Source of the DNA: Calvatia gigantea
Lineage: Eukaryota > Basidiomycota > Agaricomycetes > Agaricales > Lycoperdaceae
Assembly: GCA_025093985.1 (NCBI GenBank)
Contig: JACAAK010000008.1
Coordinates: forward strand, 930,001-994,000
Direction: 5' to 3'
Length of the DNA stretch: 64,000 nucleotides
How positions within the stretch are numbered: the stretch's first letter is position 1; every line of letters begins with the position of its first letter. A program made the translations under genes and the position numbers. The notes below the pieces were generated by a model that saw only the letters and a program-made list of their open reading frames with translations, had not been told where the DNA came from and made no database searches. This document shows positions 22,150 through 33,893 of this stretch, piece by piece.

Positions 22150-24973
22150 CTCCTCCTCACTTGAAGGGGGGAAGATTAACGCTTCAATAATCTAGCGGTA
22201 TTGAAACCAGAGCTTAGACATTGGAATCTTCAACAAAAGAGTGGCAGAGCCGAACATCAAATGTCGGAGTCATCAACGATCATGCGGAATTAACCAGCTT
22301 TTGAAGGTTGGAAAAGCATTCCTGTAGCGGAGAGGAATTGATGCTAGCATTTGCTATGATGGCCATAAAGGACGCAACGACAATTGCTTTGAGCTATCAA
22401 ATGTCCTTTAACTCAACTTTTGAACTCCCGCGACTAACTCGCTGCGACTTTTGTCTAAGAGTAAGGAGTAGGAAAGCCTAAAGAGGCTCCTCCAGAAATT
22501 GTAAACAGCAATTCTTTCGAAGCGTTCAACAAGTCTGTTTTTCTGCGTAGGTGCAAAATACAAAAACCATTTTTGCTTATTCAGCATGCGATTATTGTGA
22601 GATCAGGAAAGCGGCAGTGTTAAGCCAGCGTAACCAAGGCCGTCACTTTGCGGTTATGTAGACCAATAAGCCGCGGCAGTCACATGAGCCAGCGAAGCAA
22701 TGATGCTACAAGCCTTGTTCTGATTTTAACTCGAACAAATTCCAAATTAATGGATTCGCAAATGGAAGTGGTCTCATGCAGTTTTCCTCCATGCAAAAGG
22801 CATTGCGGCCGATGCGGATTAAGGATTCAGTCCCAAGGAATGCATACACACTTTTTGTTATTTCCCATCAACTCCGAAAAGGAGGGAGGAACGATTAAGT
22901 CCCTTATTTGTTTTTCCATACAACTCCTAAGAGGTGGAAGGATCTTGAAGTTGACCCTGCATATTTTTCCGGACTCTCAAATTGAGGTGGATGGATAAAT
23001 TCCATGTAGATGTTTTACCGTCGACTCACGAAGAGGCGGAAGGTTACATTCAAAACCTATGGAGTTTTTCCTCGATCTTGTAAAAGAGAGAAAGGATCGT
23101 TAGACCCTATCTTATTTTTATCTTGCGAAAGGAATAGGTTCCTGCCATATTTTTACAGTTGTAAGAGGTGGAAAGGTAAAAGCATAAACCTTGTAATATT
23201 TTCTCCTACAGCTCGTTAGAGAGGAAGGAATAATTTCCTGATGTTATTTTTGCCTAAGGCGCTCGACTTGAGACGTTGGCGGGGATAACTCCCCAGTTGT
23301 TTTATCAGCGACTCGCGAGAGGCGATAGGAACAATTGAAAGTCCTATGAATATATTTTTCCAGCGACTGTGGCGGAAAGGAATATTTCTAAACCTAAATG
23401 TTTTTATCCAAGCATCTTCGTATGAAGGCGGAAAGGAATATCATATCCTTTATGTTTTCCCCATCGACTCTGAAGAGGAGGGCTCACAATGACGTAGGAA
23501 TCGATATTATGTTGCGGCAGTCACTCGAGCCAGCTAGACAACGCATTGCGGCAGTCACTCGAGCCAGCTAGTTGCGAATCCGTTAGACTTTATTGCCAAA
23601 GCGAGGTCGACGAAGTGGTTTTGGAAGATGCGGATGAAGTCCAGCGTAATCACATGAAGGCGGATTAAATCCAGCTCAATCAAGGATTGAAGATTCCTTC
23701 CACGTAACACGTATAGTGCTCGTCTGGTGTCATTCAAACTCTCTTCTTATCTGGTAAGGCCAAAGCCCGTCAGATTATTCCAGTGTATCTTCTCATCCAG
23801 TCTGCAAAAGCAGTTTGTTATCAACGCTAAGCATTTCTCACATGCGCGGATAACTGGAGAATTGAATCACAAAAGCAATGCCTTCAACTTTAATGAAGTT
23901 CCTTTGCTGTGAAGCGCAGGATAAGGCGGTCATCGGATTTGGAGTAAGAATACTGTATCCGTTGTTCTCCTCCATGCTTTTCAGCATGTTAAGTTTCCTA
24001 ACACATGTTACTCAATCATATCGCTTTTTAGGGCTTAGAGAGTGTTTATCATGTTACGAACCACTGCGGCGCACATCAATTAAGACGGACCGGCGAAATG
24101 TAGCCCTTGAAAGCTTTAATCGTATGCGGTTATTCACCAGCGATTAAGAACTTGTTTTACTGTACTCCTCCCTCAGCGATGAGTATTTCGATTTAAATGT
24201 CAATATGCATTGTCAATGGCTGATCATTATTGATGCAATCCCAGAAATAAAAGAATTTTTCTCACAAGTTTGTTAAGCTATGCGAGGCGAAAGCTCATAT
24301 GGAGGTATAACTATCACATATTTTTAGAATGATATATCCAAGCTATTGCGCTTTTCTGGTAGACGCTAGCGTGAATGCATAGCAAGTCTTATGCTTGTCC
24401 AACTCTAGTCAGTGAGTCCAAACGAGTTCTTCTTGAAATTTAACGCCTAATCCATCATAGTCTACCTGTAGGTGACCTGCGTAATGAACAATGTGGTCTT
24501 TCCTAGTCAAGTTCAATTGTGCAATGCGTTATCAACCAGCATTTTATTCTATAACTCCTCCACAATGGTCGTTCTACTTAAGTGGCGACACAGAAGTGTG
24601 GTGTGTCAAAAGCGGTAGATATCCTTTAAAGGATGCGCATATTATGCATCAAATTGGCGATTATATCAGCATAAGACATAGGATATGGTGGGTGGAGATT
24701 TCTCGAATGGGAATGGAAAGGAATCAGGAGGTGATTGTGGAATCTAATGGAATATATCCTGCGACATCTGAAGATGGTGGATAAAGAAGTGGCTATCTCT
24801 TGCTTCATGCAGGTTTTGCTCTCTTCTTTGCAAATGAACTGGTAACTGCTATCCAGTTGCTGAATCTTGATGTTTAAGGATTTATTCCCTCATCGAATAA
24901 GGCATCCAGAAGTGGATTGTTCGTAGAACGTTAAGCCTTTCTGTGTGCCACTGAACTAAAGTCGTGACAACTG
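21964..24973 (+). repeat. Tandem unit 1 inside the gene-less element (about 3.0 kb)
   Basis: Begins inside the left LTR (last 186 bp) and runs to a joint at 24973/24974, where the same LTR segment starts again. It is nearly identical to unit 2 up to about 24176, then only roughly 90% similar by eye. No coding capacity is recognisable. It includes short GCGG...CCAGC stem motifs and the hairpin array. Confidence 0.88.
22866..23482 (+). repeat. Hairpin array, copy 1 (about 13 degenerate units of 45-60 bp)
   Basis: Each unit has a first small stem (ACTC...GAGG), then a purine block GGCGGAAGGA, a second stem (GGAAT...ATTCC or AGGA...TCCT type), an A/T stretch with ATG, and a T-run ending CC. The units differ in sequence but keep the pairing pattern. 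This copy lacks one unit present in copy 2: the joint CAGTT/GTAAGAGG at about 23160 removes 55 bp. Confidence 0.7.
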
Positions 24974-27900
24974 GTACGACGCATGTACTAGAAGGTTCCA
25001 TGCGGAGGGTATAACCGACTACCTAAAGGGCGGTACAACTACTCGTACGTAGTCTGATGGTCCTTATTATCGACCCTCTGAAGGTGAAATACTCGAACCC
25101 TGTTTCAGCTATAAATAGACTGAACCAACGTAGTGGTACGGAGCGAGATTCAACACTCCTCCTCACTTGAAGGGGGGAAGATTAACGCTTCAATAATCTA
25201 GCGTATTGAAACCAGAGCTTAGACATTGGAATCTTCAACAAAAGAGTGGCAGAGCCGAACATCAAATGTCGGAGTCATCAACGATCATGCGGAATTAACC
25301 AGCTTTTGAAGGTTGGAAAAGCATTCCTGTAGCGGAGAGGAATTGATGCTAGCATTTGCTATGATGGCCATAAAGGACGCAACGACAATTGCTTTGAGCT
25401 ATCAAATGTCCTTTAACTCAACTTTTGAACTCCCGCGACTAACTCGCTGCGACTTTTGTCTAAGAGTAAGGAGTAGGAAAGCCTAAAGAGGCTCCTCCAG
25501 AAATTGTAAACAGCAATTCTTTCGAAGCGTTCAACAAGTCTGTTTTTCTGCGTAGGTGCAAAATACAAAAACCATTTTTGCTTATTCAGCATGCGATTAT
25601 TGTGAGATCAGGAAAGCGGCAGTGTTAAGCCAGCGTAACCAAGGCCGTCACTTTGCGGTTATGTAGACCAATAAGCCGCGGCAGTCACATGAGCCAGCGA
25701 AGCAATGATGCTACAAGCCTTGTTCTGATTTTAACTCGAACAAATTCCAAATTAATGGATTCGCAAATGGAAGTGGTCTCATGCAGTTTTCCTCCATGCA
25801 AAAGGCATTGCGGCCGATGCGGATTAAGGATTCAGTCCCAAGGAATGCATACACACTTTTTGTTATTTCCCATCAACTCCGAAAAGGAGGGAGGAACGAT
25901 TAAGTCCCTTATTTGTTTTTCCATACAACTCCTAAGAGGTGGAAGGATCTTGAAGTTGACCCTGCATATTTTTCCGGACTCTCAAATTGAGGTGGATGGA
26001 TAAATTCCATGTAGATGTTTTACCGTCGACTCACGAAGAGGCGGAAGGTTACATTCAAAACCTATGGAGTTTTTCCTCGATCTTGTAAAAGAGAGAAAGG
26101 ATCGTTAGACCCTATCTTATTTTTATCTTGCGAAAGGAATAGGTTCCTGCCATATTTTTACAGTTGACTCTTGAACGAGTATGAAGGAATATGTTCCCGA
26201 TTTATTTTATCCAGCAACTCGTAAGAGGTGGAAAGGTAAAAGCATAAACCTTGTAATATTTTCTCCTACAGCTCGTTAGAGGAGGAAGGAATAATTTCCT
26301 GATGTTATTTTTGCCTAAGGCGCTCGACTTGAGACGTTGGCGGGGATAACTCCCCAGTTGTTTTATCAGCGACTCGCGAGAGGCGATAGGAACAATTGAA
26401 AGTCCTATGAATATATTTTTCCAGCGACTGTGGCGGAAAGGAATATTTCTAAACCTAATGTTTTTATCCAAGCATCTTCGTATGAAGGCGGAAAGGAATA
26501 TCATATCCTTTATGTTTTCCCCATCGACTCTGAAGAGGAGGGCTCACAATGACGTAGGAATCGATATTATGTTGCGGCAGTCACTCGAGCCAGCTAGACA
26601 ACGCATTGCGGCAGTCACTCGAGCCAGCTAGTTGCGAATCCGTTAGACTTTATTGCCAAAGCGAGGTCGACGAAGTGGTTTTGGAAGATGCGGATGAAGT
26701 CCAGCGTAATCACATGAAGGCGGATTAAATCCAGCTCAATCAAGGATTGAAGATTCCTTCCACGTAACACGTATAGTGCTCGTCTGGTGTCATTCAAACT
26801 CTCTTCTTATCTGGTAAGCCAAAGCCCGTCAGATTATTCCAGTGTATCTTCTCATCCAGTCTGCAAAAGCAGTTTTGTTATCAACGCTAAGCATTTCTCA
26901 CATGCGCGGATAACTGGAGAATTGAATCACAAAAGCAATGCCTTCAACTTTAATGAAGTTCCTTTGCTGTGAAGCGCAGGATAAGGCGGTCATCGGATTT
27001 GGAGTAAGAATACTGTATCCGTTGTTCTCCTCCATGCTTTTCAGCATGTTAAGTTTCCTAACACATGTTACTCAATCATATCGCTTTTTAGGGCTTAGAG
27101 AGTGTTTATCATGTTACGAACCACTGCGGCGCACATCAATTAAGACGGACCGGCGAAATGTAGCCCTTGAAAGCTTTAATCGTATGCGGTTATTCACCAG
27201 CGATTAAGAACTTGTTTTACTGTACTCCTCCCTCAGCGATGAGTGTTTTTCGATCTAAATGTCTACGCGCATTGTTAATGGCGGATCATTATCGATGCAA
27301 TTCCAGAAATAAAAGAATTTTCTCGCAAGTTTGTTAAGCTATGCGAGGCGAAAACTCATATGGAGGTGTAACCATCACATATTTTTAGGATGATATATCC
27401 GAGCTGTTGCGCTTTTCTGGTAGACGCTAGCGTGAACGCGTAGCAAGTCTTATGCTTGTCTAACTCTAGTCGGTGAGTCCAAATGAGTTCTTCTCTGAAA
27501 TTAAACGCCTAATCCATTATAGTCTACCTGTAGGTGACCCGCGTAATGAACAGTGCGGTCTTTCCTAGTCAGGTTCAATTGTGCAATGCGTATCAACCAG
27601 CATTTTATTCTATAACTCCTTCACAACGGTCGTACCACCTAAGTGGTGACACAGAAGTGTGGTGTGTCAAAAGCGGTAGATATCCTGTAAAGGATGCGCA
27701 TATTATGCATCGAATTGGCGAATATGTCAGCATAAGACATAGGATATGGTGGGCGGAGATTTCTTGAATGGAATTGGAAAGGAATCAGGAGGTGATCGTG
27801 GAGTTTAATGGAATATATCCTGCAACATCCAAAGATGGCGGATAAAGAAATTGCTATCTCTTGCTTCGTGCAGGTTTTGCTCTCTTCTTTGCAAATGAAC

Positions 27901-28022
27901 TGGTTTTACTGCTATCCAGTTGCTAAATCATGACGTTTAAGGGTATATTCCCTCATCGAATAAGGCATCCAAAAGTGGATTGTTCGTAGAACGTTAAGCC
28001 TTTCTGTGTGCCACTTGAACTC
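24974..28022 (+). repeat. Tandem unit 2 inside the gene-less element
   Basis: Starts with GTACGACGCATG, the LTR-derived segment, although no LTR start precedes it. It differs from unit 1 over the first 2.2 kb mainly by one- or two-base losses (missing G or CG near 25040-25070), and more widely after about 27236. Similarity to unit 1 ends just after GTGCCACT near 28015. Confidence 0.88.
25871..26542 (+). repeat. Hairpin array, copy 2 (about 14 degenerate units)
   Basis: Same architecture as 22866-23482, with the additional 55-bp unit at 26166-26220. Examples of first stems: AACTCC/GGAG at about 25875, ACTC/GAG at about 26035 and 26215, ACTC/GAG at about 26527. Examples of second stems: GGAAT/ATTTCC at about 26290 and GGGGAT/CCCC at about 26345. 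Confidence 0.7.
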
Positions 28023-30779
28023 GAAAGTTCTCGTTGATCAAACGATCGAGGTATGTTACATCCCGAATAAGTGATCATGTTTGGGCGGTCATCATGTTAA
28101 CTGATGCGCCGCGAAGCCAAACCCACAGTACAGAACCAAATTAATGGTTTATCCCTTGATTTACACAATTAAGCGTCTTCCACTTATAAACGCTTGGACT
28201 GGCGCGTTGCACTCTAGTCAATGCTAACTATCACTGAGACGGGTAAGACATTCCCATTGCCATAAAGCTTTTAGGCTCTCAAAGTGTAGTGCGGATCAGT
28301 CTTTCTACGTCAACCGTTGCGAAAGCATTGGGAGTAGGAGGTTTAAGTGGGTTATTCATGCCACGAATATTTGCTATTGCTCTTGCTTAGACAAACTCTC
28401 CTCCATAATCAGTTGCGACATTGGCCATTGTCTGCTATACTGTAGAGGTTTCTCTAATGAATCTTAGAGCCTCATAACTTCTTTCGAAGGAGGGCAACTA
28501 TCATCATGAGATAAGAAGTCATAGAGTAGCGTCATGATTGACGACTAGCAATTCCATCAAGTCCGAGTATTACGCTCAAGGACGAGGATATTCGTATAAA
28601 GAATTCTGGATAAAGGTACTGATGCAATTTCCCTTGTGAAATAATCCAGAGTGGCGATGAAATAATGCAATCATCTCGACAAGTCATAAAAGACGAGTGA
28701 AGAAGGCATGATCTTGGGAAGTTCTGTTCGATGATGTCAAACGATATAGTCTAGTAGGCGTAATGTTCAACAACCAGACATCTCCTTGCTTATAATCGCA
28801 AGTTCGTGTACAACGATGAGATTGGGTGAACTAATACAGCTCTTCATGACTTATTGCAAAGGTGGTGACCTTTAACGATTGCCTCAAAAGCATTACACTC
28901 GAGGACATACGTTATAAGATTTTCTCGATATAGATCGGCCGCACACTAAAGTGGCACTACAAATCTTTCATCCCTAATGTCGTAGACTAATGCTGGAATA
29001 TGAAAGCAGTTCAGATACTTGTCATTCCCGTAGGATTCCAGTTTCTTGCCTCAAGCCTAATATAAAGCGGCGAGGTCTAAGAATTATATCTGGTGACACA
29101 GTGCTGAAGCTCAACCGTTATACGTTGGGAGCTATTCTGCTAATTCCTAGACGTGTCGTAATTTCCTTTCTTTGTAATGATGCGATTCACGAGATCCTGC
29201 AAAGGATATTCTTCTCAAGTGAATAGAGCGACATGCTCCCACAATCATCTTCATATAACCCGCAAGGATTTCTCACTTGTTGCGTAGAAAAGGATTTATA
29301 GCCAGCGCTTGCATCTCATGCGGCACACCGTTATTCATAGCGTTTATCAAGGAGTATGAAGCCGAAAGTACTACCGTATATCCTTCCATTGGTTATCAAG
29401 GTCAGCGACATCCGAAGATGGCGACACAAGAACTCCTCCGGCGCCAAGCTCCGTAAAGAGTGGTCTAAAGGATTTCTTAAAGAATTCGTCGGCGTGTTGC
29501 ATCGTATGGTGCTAATCACATCCTCTTTCTCAATTATAGTTGCTAAATGGTGCGCTCAAGTCCTAATTGTGGACGGTGACTTCCATGAAGTCAAACTTCC
29601 TTAAAGCAATCATTGTTATTCCTGTAGTTGGCGGACAAAGCACTTTTTATCGTGCTCATCCATGCTCTGACTTAAAACAGGTCTTCAAACTTGGGCGCGT
29701 GGACATGCGCTTAACACAAGTGAAGGAACGTTGATGCTAGAAGCAGAGCGCGATATATAGCAATGCAGCTCCTCTATAAGAGAAATAGTATATGGCAGCA
29801 ATCGCTCGAGCCAGCGGCATATTTGAACTATATTCTGAAGTATTTCCTGAAACGACATAATGGCGGTATTACCAGCTCATTATCCTTTTTCCCTTATTTC
29901 CCAGCTGCAAGGACGCGATTAGCGTTCTTCTCCTTGCTATCTTCTTTGGATATTTTTGCGAATGCTGCAAATGCTGCTTCAACGTAAGTGCTGCAAATGC
30001 GGCGGCCCACTGCCTTAGCGTGGCATAAAGCGCTTAATGCGCGTGAGCGATCCATAGAAAGAGTAAAGCGGTGGTCGAATAGACATAGAAGGGGTAAAGC
30101 GTTAAAGCCTGAAGTGAAGAAACGATCGGTGGACTTCTCAAAGATATTTTCTATATCCCAGCTTTATTTAATTAAGCGGGCCTTAGCGGCTTATAGCTGC
30201 CAGCTTAAGTGGGTCAAATAGCTCAGGGATATGCTCGTGGTGTGTTCTTCTACTCAAGGCGGGACTTGCCCAGTCGACTTGAAACACAAGAACACAAGGC
30301 TTATAATTTGCCTGACACTGCGGTATTTATTGCGGTCACGAAGACCAGCTAATTTACCAGCAAAGCGGAGCGTAGTGCTCAGCGTAGATGATACATCATA
30401 TAGTAAATTACTGAGGCGGATCTGAAGAGAATCCCAGAAAGCCCAAAGCGTCGTCGTCGATCAAAGAGAATACCAGAACAGAGGTGGAGCAACCAGAGCA
30501 GAACAGTTCTGCTGCAACCCAGAATGGGGAGCGGACCTAAAGCGGTCGAACCAGACCGGAGATGACAGTTTGCCAGATCAAAAACCAAGAACGGGTAACA
30601 ACGTGTCAGCATCATGTAGGACTGCTGTGCGTAGTGCATGCGTTCACAACATGGGTCAGACAGGGTATCAAGTGGACCAAAGGCACCACTGTCTCCCAGG
30701 TTGAAAGCGACCGTAGCCTCCTCAAACTCTACCAGCGTGCTAACGCGGTCCGAGTGAGCGGCGGTCGGGGCCCATAACC
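28023..30779 (+). other. Single-copy interior of the gene-less element, no recognisable gene
   Basis: CpG-rich sequence with only short ORFs (under 145 codons), none matching a family I know. It contains one more GCTCGAGCCAGC-type stem near 29807, linking it to the repeats upstream. The last 360 bp (30420-30779) are GC-rich; a 140-codon antisense ORF there begins inside the LTR and is probably fortuitous. Confidence 0.6.
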
Positions 30780-31324
30780 TGTTGAGAGAACGAGTAGACA
30801 TCCCAATATAAGTTCACACTACCTAAGCGTATAGGCATCAGCGGTGGAGGGTAGTCGTATTCATCCGGGAGACGGTCCAGTAGGAGAGGCGCGTGGTAGC
30901 GGACATAGTCCTGCTTATACCAGCGTACTCAGAGAGTCTTGAGGAGAAGGGAAGCGATGCTTAGAGAAGCTAGCGTAGAGGTAAGAAGACATATAGTCTT
31001 ACGCCAAAAGGCGTCGCATGAGAGCGTACATACTACAATGCTACATAAGGGTATATATACTAATATCCCTGGTCTATGCACTCTAAACCCTTATACGGGT
31101 GAGGTCTAACTACCAGTAGCATAAGTGGAGCATACTGTGTACGACGCATGTACTAGAAGGTTCCATGCGGAGGGTATAACCGACTACCTAAAGGGCGGTA
31201 CAACTACTGCGTACGTAGTCCGTGATGGTCCGTTATTATCGACCCTCTGAAGGTGAAATACTCGAACCCTGTTTCAGCTATAAATAGACTGAACCAACGT
31301 AGTGGTACGGAGCGAGATTCAACA
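30780..31324 (+). repeat. Right LTR of the gene-less element (545 bp)
   Basis: Same length as the left LTR and identical apart from about four transitions. It is followed directly by the TSD CCAGG and then by element C RNase H-region sequence on the minus strand. Confidence 0.93.
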
Positions 31325-31988
31325 CCAGGAACAATTTGGCCTACAATAGTACTGTGTCATCAATACTTTCTGATTATAACCAGCTTTCTTTGATCATGGT
31401 AACTAGCTTGTCTTCTGTCACTTCTGGTACTTAGTGTATGCAAGATAATAGATTGGCTTTCATATTGGTTTTTCTGGGCACATGTTGTAGGGTAAAGTCA
31501 TAGTTCTGTAATCGTAGATACCACCAGGCCTGTTATCCATTCAGTTTCTGTAGCTCCCTGTAGTACTTTAAGTTTTCATGGTCTGTCCAGATCTCAAACT
31601 TTTCTTCAGCATCTAACAGGTAGTATCTCCATTCTTTCAGGGCATGTACAATAGCCAATAGCTCCTTATCATAGATTTCGTAATTGCATTCAGCTGGCGA
31701 GAGTGTCCATGATGTGAATGCGATCAGGTGCCACTTGTTTCCCTGCAACTAGGATAGCACTCCTCCTAATGTGTAATCTGATGCATCTACCTCCACTCAG
31801 AATTGTCCTTGTCTTTGTAGTAATGTCAAGGTGGGTTCTTTGGTGATGCATTTTTTAGTTCATCGAATGTTGCTTGGTGTTCTATATTCCATTCCCATGT
31901 GGTTGCTCCTTTGAGCTTGTTTAGTGGTCCTACAATCTTGCTGAAGTTCTTGATGAAGTGCCAATAGTAATTGGCAAAGCCTAGGAAT
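31325..31988 (-). pseudogene. RNase H region of element C pol
   Basis: Open at 31748-31533 with the RNase H blocks [19 protein letters not shown] and WTDHENLKYYRELQKLNG. Upstream the RT thumb/connection part (FANYYWHFIKN, GPLNKLKGATTWEW) is readable with frameshifts. It is bounded by TSDs CCAGG (left) and GGAAT (right). Confidence 0.85.
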
Positions 31989-32293
31989 TGTTACGACCTT
32001 AGTCTGAGTAAACCTCAGGTTGCAACTTAGGCTAAGACTTGAGGGTGAATAAGGAAGGGGAGAACTAAGTGGTTAAGCATACCGAATACATGAGTGTGTA
32101 TGTACACTTAAATATGGCGAGCATCCAGTTGAATGGATGGAGGTACTACATAAAATGTCTGATGATAATGGCGCAGTAATACTATGAGTCAAGGTTCGGA
32201 GATCGCTGGGCTGAAATAGATGAAACAGGTACAGGATGGAATAGGGATGGAGACAAGTACAGAGTGAGTAAGAATAGATGAAAGTTCACAACA
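31989..32293 (-). repeat. 3' LTR of element D (305 bp)
   Basis: Plus-strand ends TGTTACGACC and TTCACAACA, then the complement of a polypurine tract (ATACTCCCC). Closely matches 43919-44223. Confidence 0.93.
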
Positions 32294-32311
32294 ATACTCC
32301 CCGATTAGGCT

Positions 32312-33301
32312 TTATGCCTCAGAAAGCTCATCAAAGTCCCCATTTACTACAGCAGCCATGAGTGCTTTCTTGGTGGCAGTGATAAGGAACTTTCCATTGT
32401 TGGATCGTGCTAAGAAGACAGGTGAATGACTTTATCTGTCTTGTCGGATAGGGACTGGGACACTGTTGTATGGGAAGTTGGTGGTGGTGGAGCTGTCCCA
32501 GTAGTTCTTGACTATTGAGTTCCAATAGTGTTGGTCCTTTTCTTGTCCTGGCAACACAGTGTGGAATCTTGTGGGTGAAAGAAAAACTGATACGAGCTGT
32601 GGCAGCATGATGGTTTTTATGAATCGGTGGAGGGCATTGACTTCTTCTTTCATAGAGACTATGGTTTCTTTGTCCATGGGGGTGTTGGCATGGGTTGGTG
32701 GCATGGGGTTAACTGTGTTGTGCAGTTCAGAAATGGTGATATGAATTCTGTCTATGAGAGTGTTGATGTTGGGGTCCTCATTGGACTTGTCTCTTCCAAG
32801 CAGCTTCATGGCTATGTCGGCGAGCTCAAGGAATATATTAGCGATATTGAGGTGGTTGAAAACCTCAAGTCCCAAGTCAATTCAGCTTTGGAGCTCTTGG
32901 ACACGATCCTGTTCATTGGGGGTAAGGGTGGATTGGTCTAATGCTTGGAAGATGGCAGGGATATGTTGGTTGGTGGAGGAGGATGTGTTAGTGAATCCCG
33001 CATACATGTCAGCAAAGGTGATGCAAGCAGTGGCAAGGGTGATGTGTCGGTTTACTACTAGTCATTTGTTCTGGGCAGTGATGTTTTCGATTTCACTGTT
33101 GGTTGCCTTGTCGATGTCTTTGAGAAGGGCTTTGAGGAGACCTTGTGCTGGGGACAGCGTTTTAGCGAGGTTGAAGCGAGTTCCTTGGAGTGCCAGTACT
33201 CTGCTGCTGCCTGGTTCTGGGAATGGTAAGGAAGAGATTCTGGTAGGGGTGAGGTGAACGAGGGAGTCAATAGCAATGCAGTTGGGTTGGGAGGCAGGCA
33301 T
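32312..33301 (-). pseudogene. ORF3 of element D (990 nt, stops)
   Basis: Exactly the same length as the intact copy in A. Start 33301, six bases after the pol stop (complement of 33308-33310); stop TAA at 32312-32314. Few stops interrupt it (after ITAQNK, after LQS, after RQDR), at positions that are Arg in A. Conserved: MGLEVFNHLNIANIFLELAD, SMKEEVNALHRFIKTI, VLPGQEKDQHYW, VPVPIRQDR, ATKKALMAAVV. Confidence 0.87.
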
Positions 33302-33307
33302 ATTTGT

Positions 33308-33893
33308 TTAGTTTCTTTGTCTGGGTTGCTTGTTTGATGCTTTTTTGTGTTTTCTGCCCCCTCTTTTATGGGTATCCTCCGGATGCCTTTTTAGGTAATC
33401 TTGTATTGCATCTTTCGCATTTTCCAAATTGGACTCCACTGTCCATGTATCTTCCTCATTACTGTATTCCTTCCAGTGGACTAGGAATTGATAACCCCTT
33501 CCCTATTTTTGTCATCTGCAGATTTCCTCTACTTCATACTCTTCTTCATTGTTGATGATCACTGGATTGGGCACTGGTGGTTGTTTTTGACTCAGGAACT
33601 CTGCCTGGTGTGCTGGTGTCAGGAGCTGTTCATTGAATATATCATGGATGGCCCATCTGTCTGTGGATGGTACGCCATTGATAGATTTTGTTTGATGCCG
33701 AGCCCTTTGAATAACTCCTTGGTGAATTCTGATGCAAATTGAGGTCCTCGGTCACTGAGTACTTTCCTCGGTAATCCATGTAGCTTCCATATTTCGTCTC
33801 GATATATCTTTGCGACATCTTTAGATAAAGCATCCGTGGTTGTTGCTAAGAGTTGTATCATTTTTGTGAAGTGGTCCATGATGACTAGTATTG
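33308..33893 (-). pseudogene. Integrase core (part) and chromodomain of D, with internal deletion
   Basis: Encodes DHFTKMIQLLATTTD, LHGLPRKVLSDRGPQF and AYHPQTDG, then jumps near 33663 straight to sequence that in E lies about 0.47 kb further on, at a short CTGT-type identity. The catalytic Glu and the integrase C-terminus are therefore missing. The chromodomain follows to the TAA at 33308-33310. The piece stops at 33893 at the E insertion (TSD TATTG). Confidence 0.85.

Larger units (their letters stand above)
21605..31324 (+). mobile_element. Gene-less 9.7-kb LTR element (LARD-like), TSD CCAGG
   Basis: Two 545-bp direct terminal repeats (TGTTGAGAGA...GATTCAACA) enclose 8.6 kb. CCAGG precedes the left one (21600-21604) and follows the right one (31325-31329), and the host element C continues across. 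By eye the LTRs differ at only about four transitions, so the insertion is recent. No gag, protease, RT, RNase H or integrase is visible in six frames, and the longest ORFs are about 140 codons. It thus fits a non-autonomous large retrotransposon derivative. Orientation is arbitrary: no standard TGG primer-binding site follows either LTR. Confidence 0.9.

Noticed and set aside
22648..22998. 116-codon plus-strand ORF present in both tandem units (also 25653-26003)
   Set aside because: Its duplication only reflects the tandem repeat. It has no motif, and much of it overlaps the hairpin array, whose indels change the frame.
23514..23575. CRISPR-like direct repeats
   Set aside because: Only two close copies, spacer of about 11 bp, eukaryotic transposon context and no cas genes.
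30379..30801. 140-codon antisense ORF at the right end of the gene-less element
   Set aside because: It begins inside the LTR, has no recognisable motif and lies in GC-rich sequence where long chance ORFs are expected.
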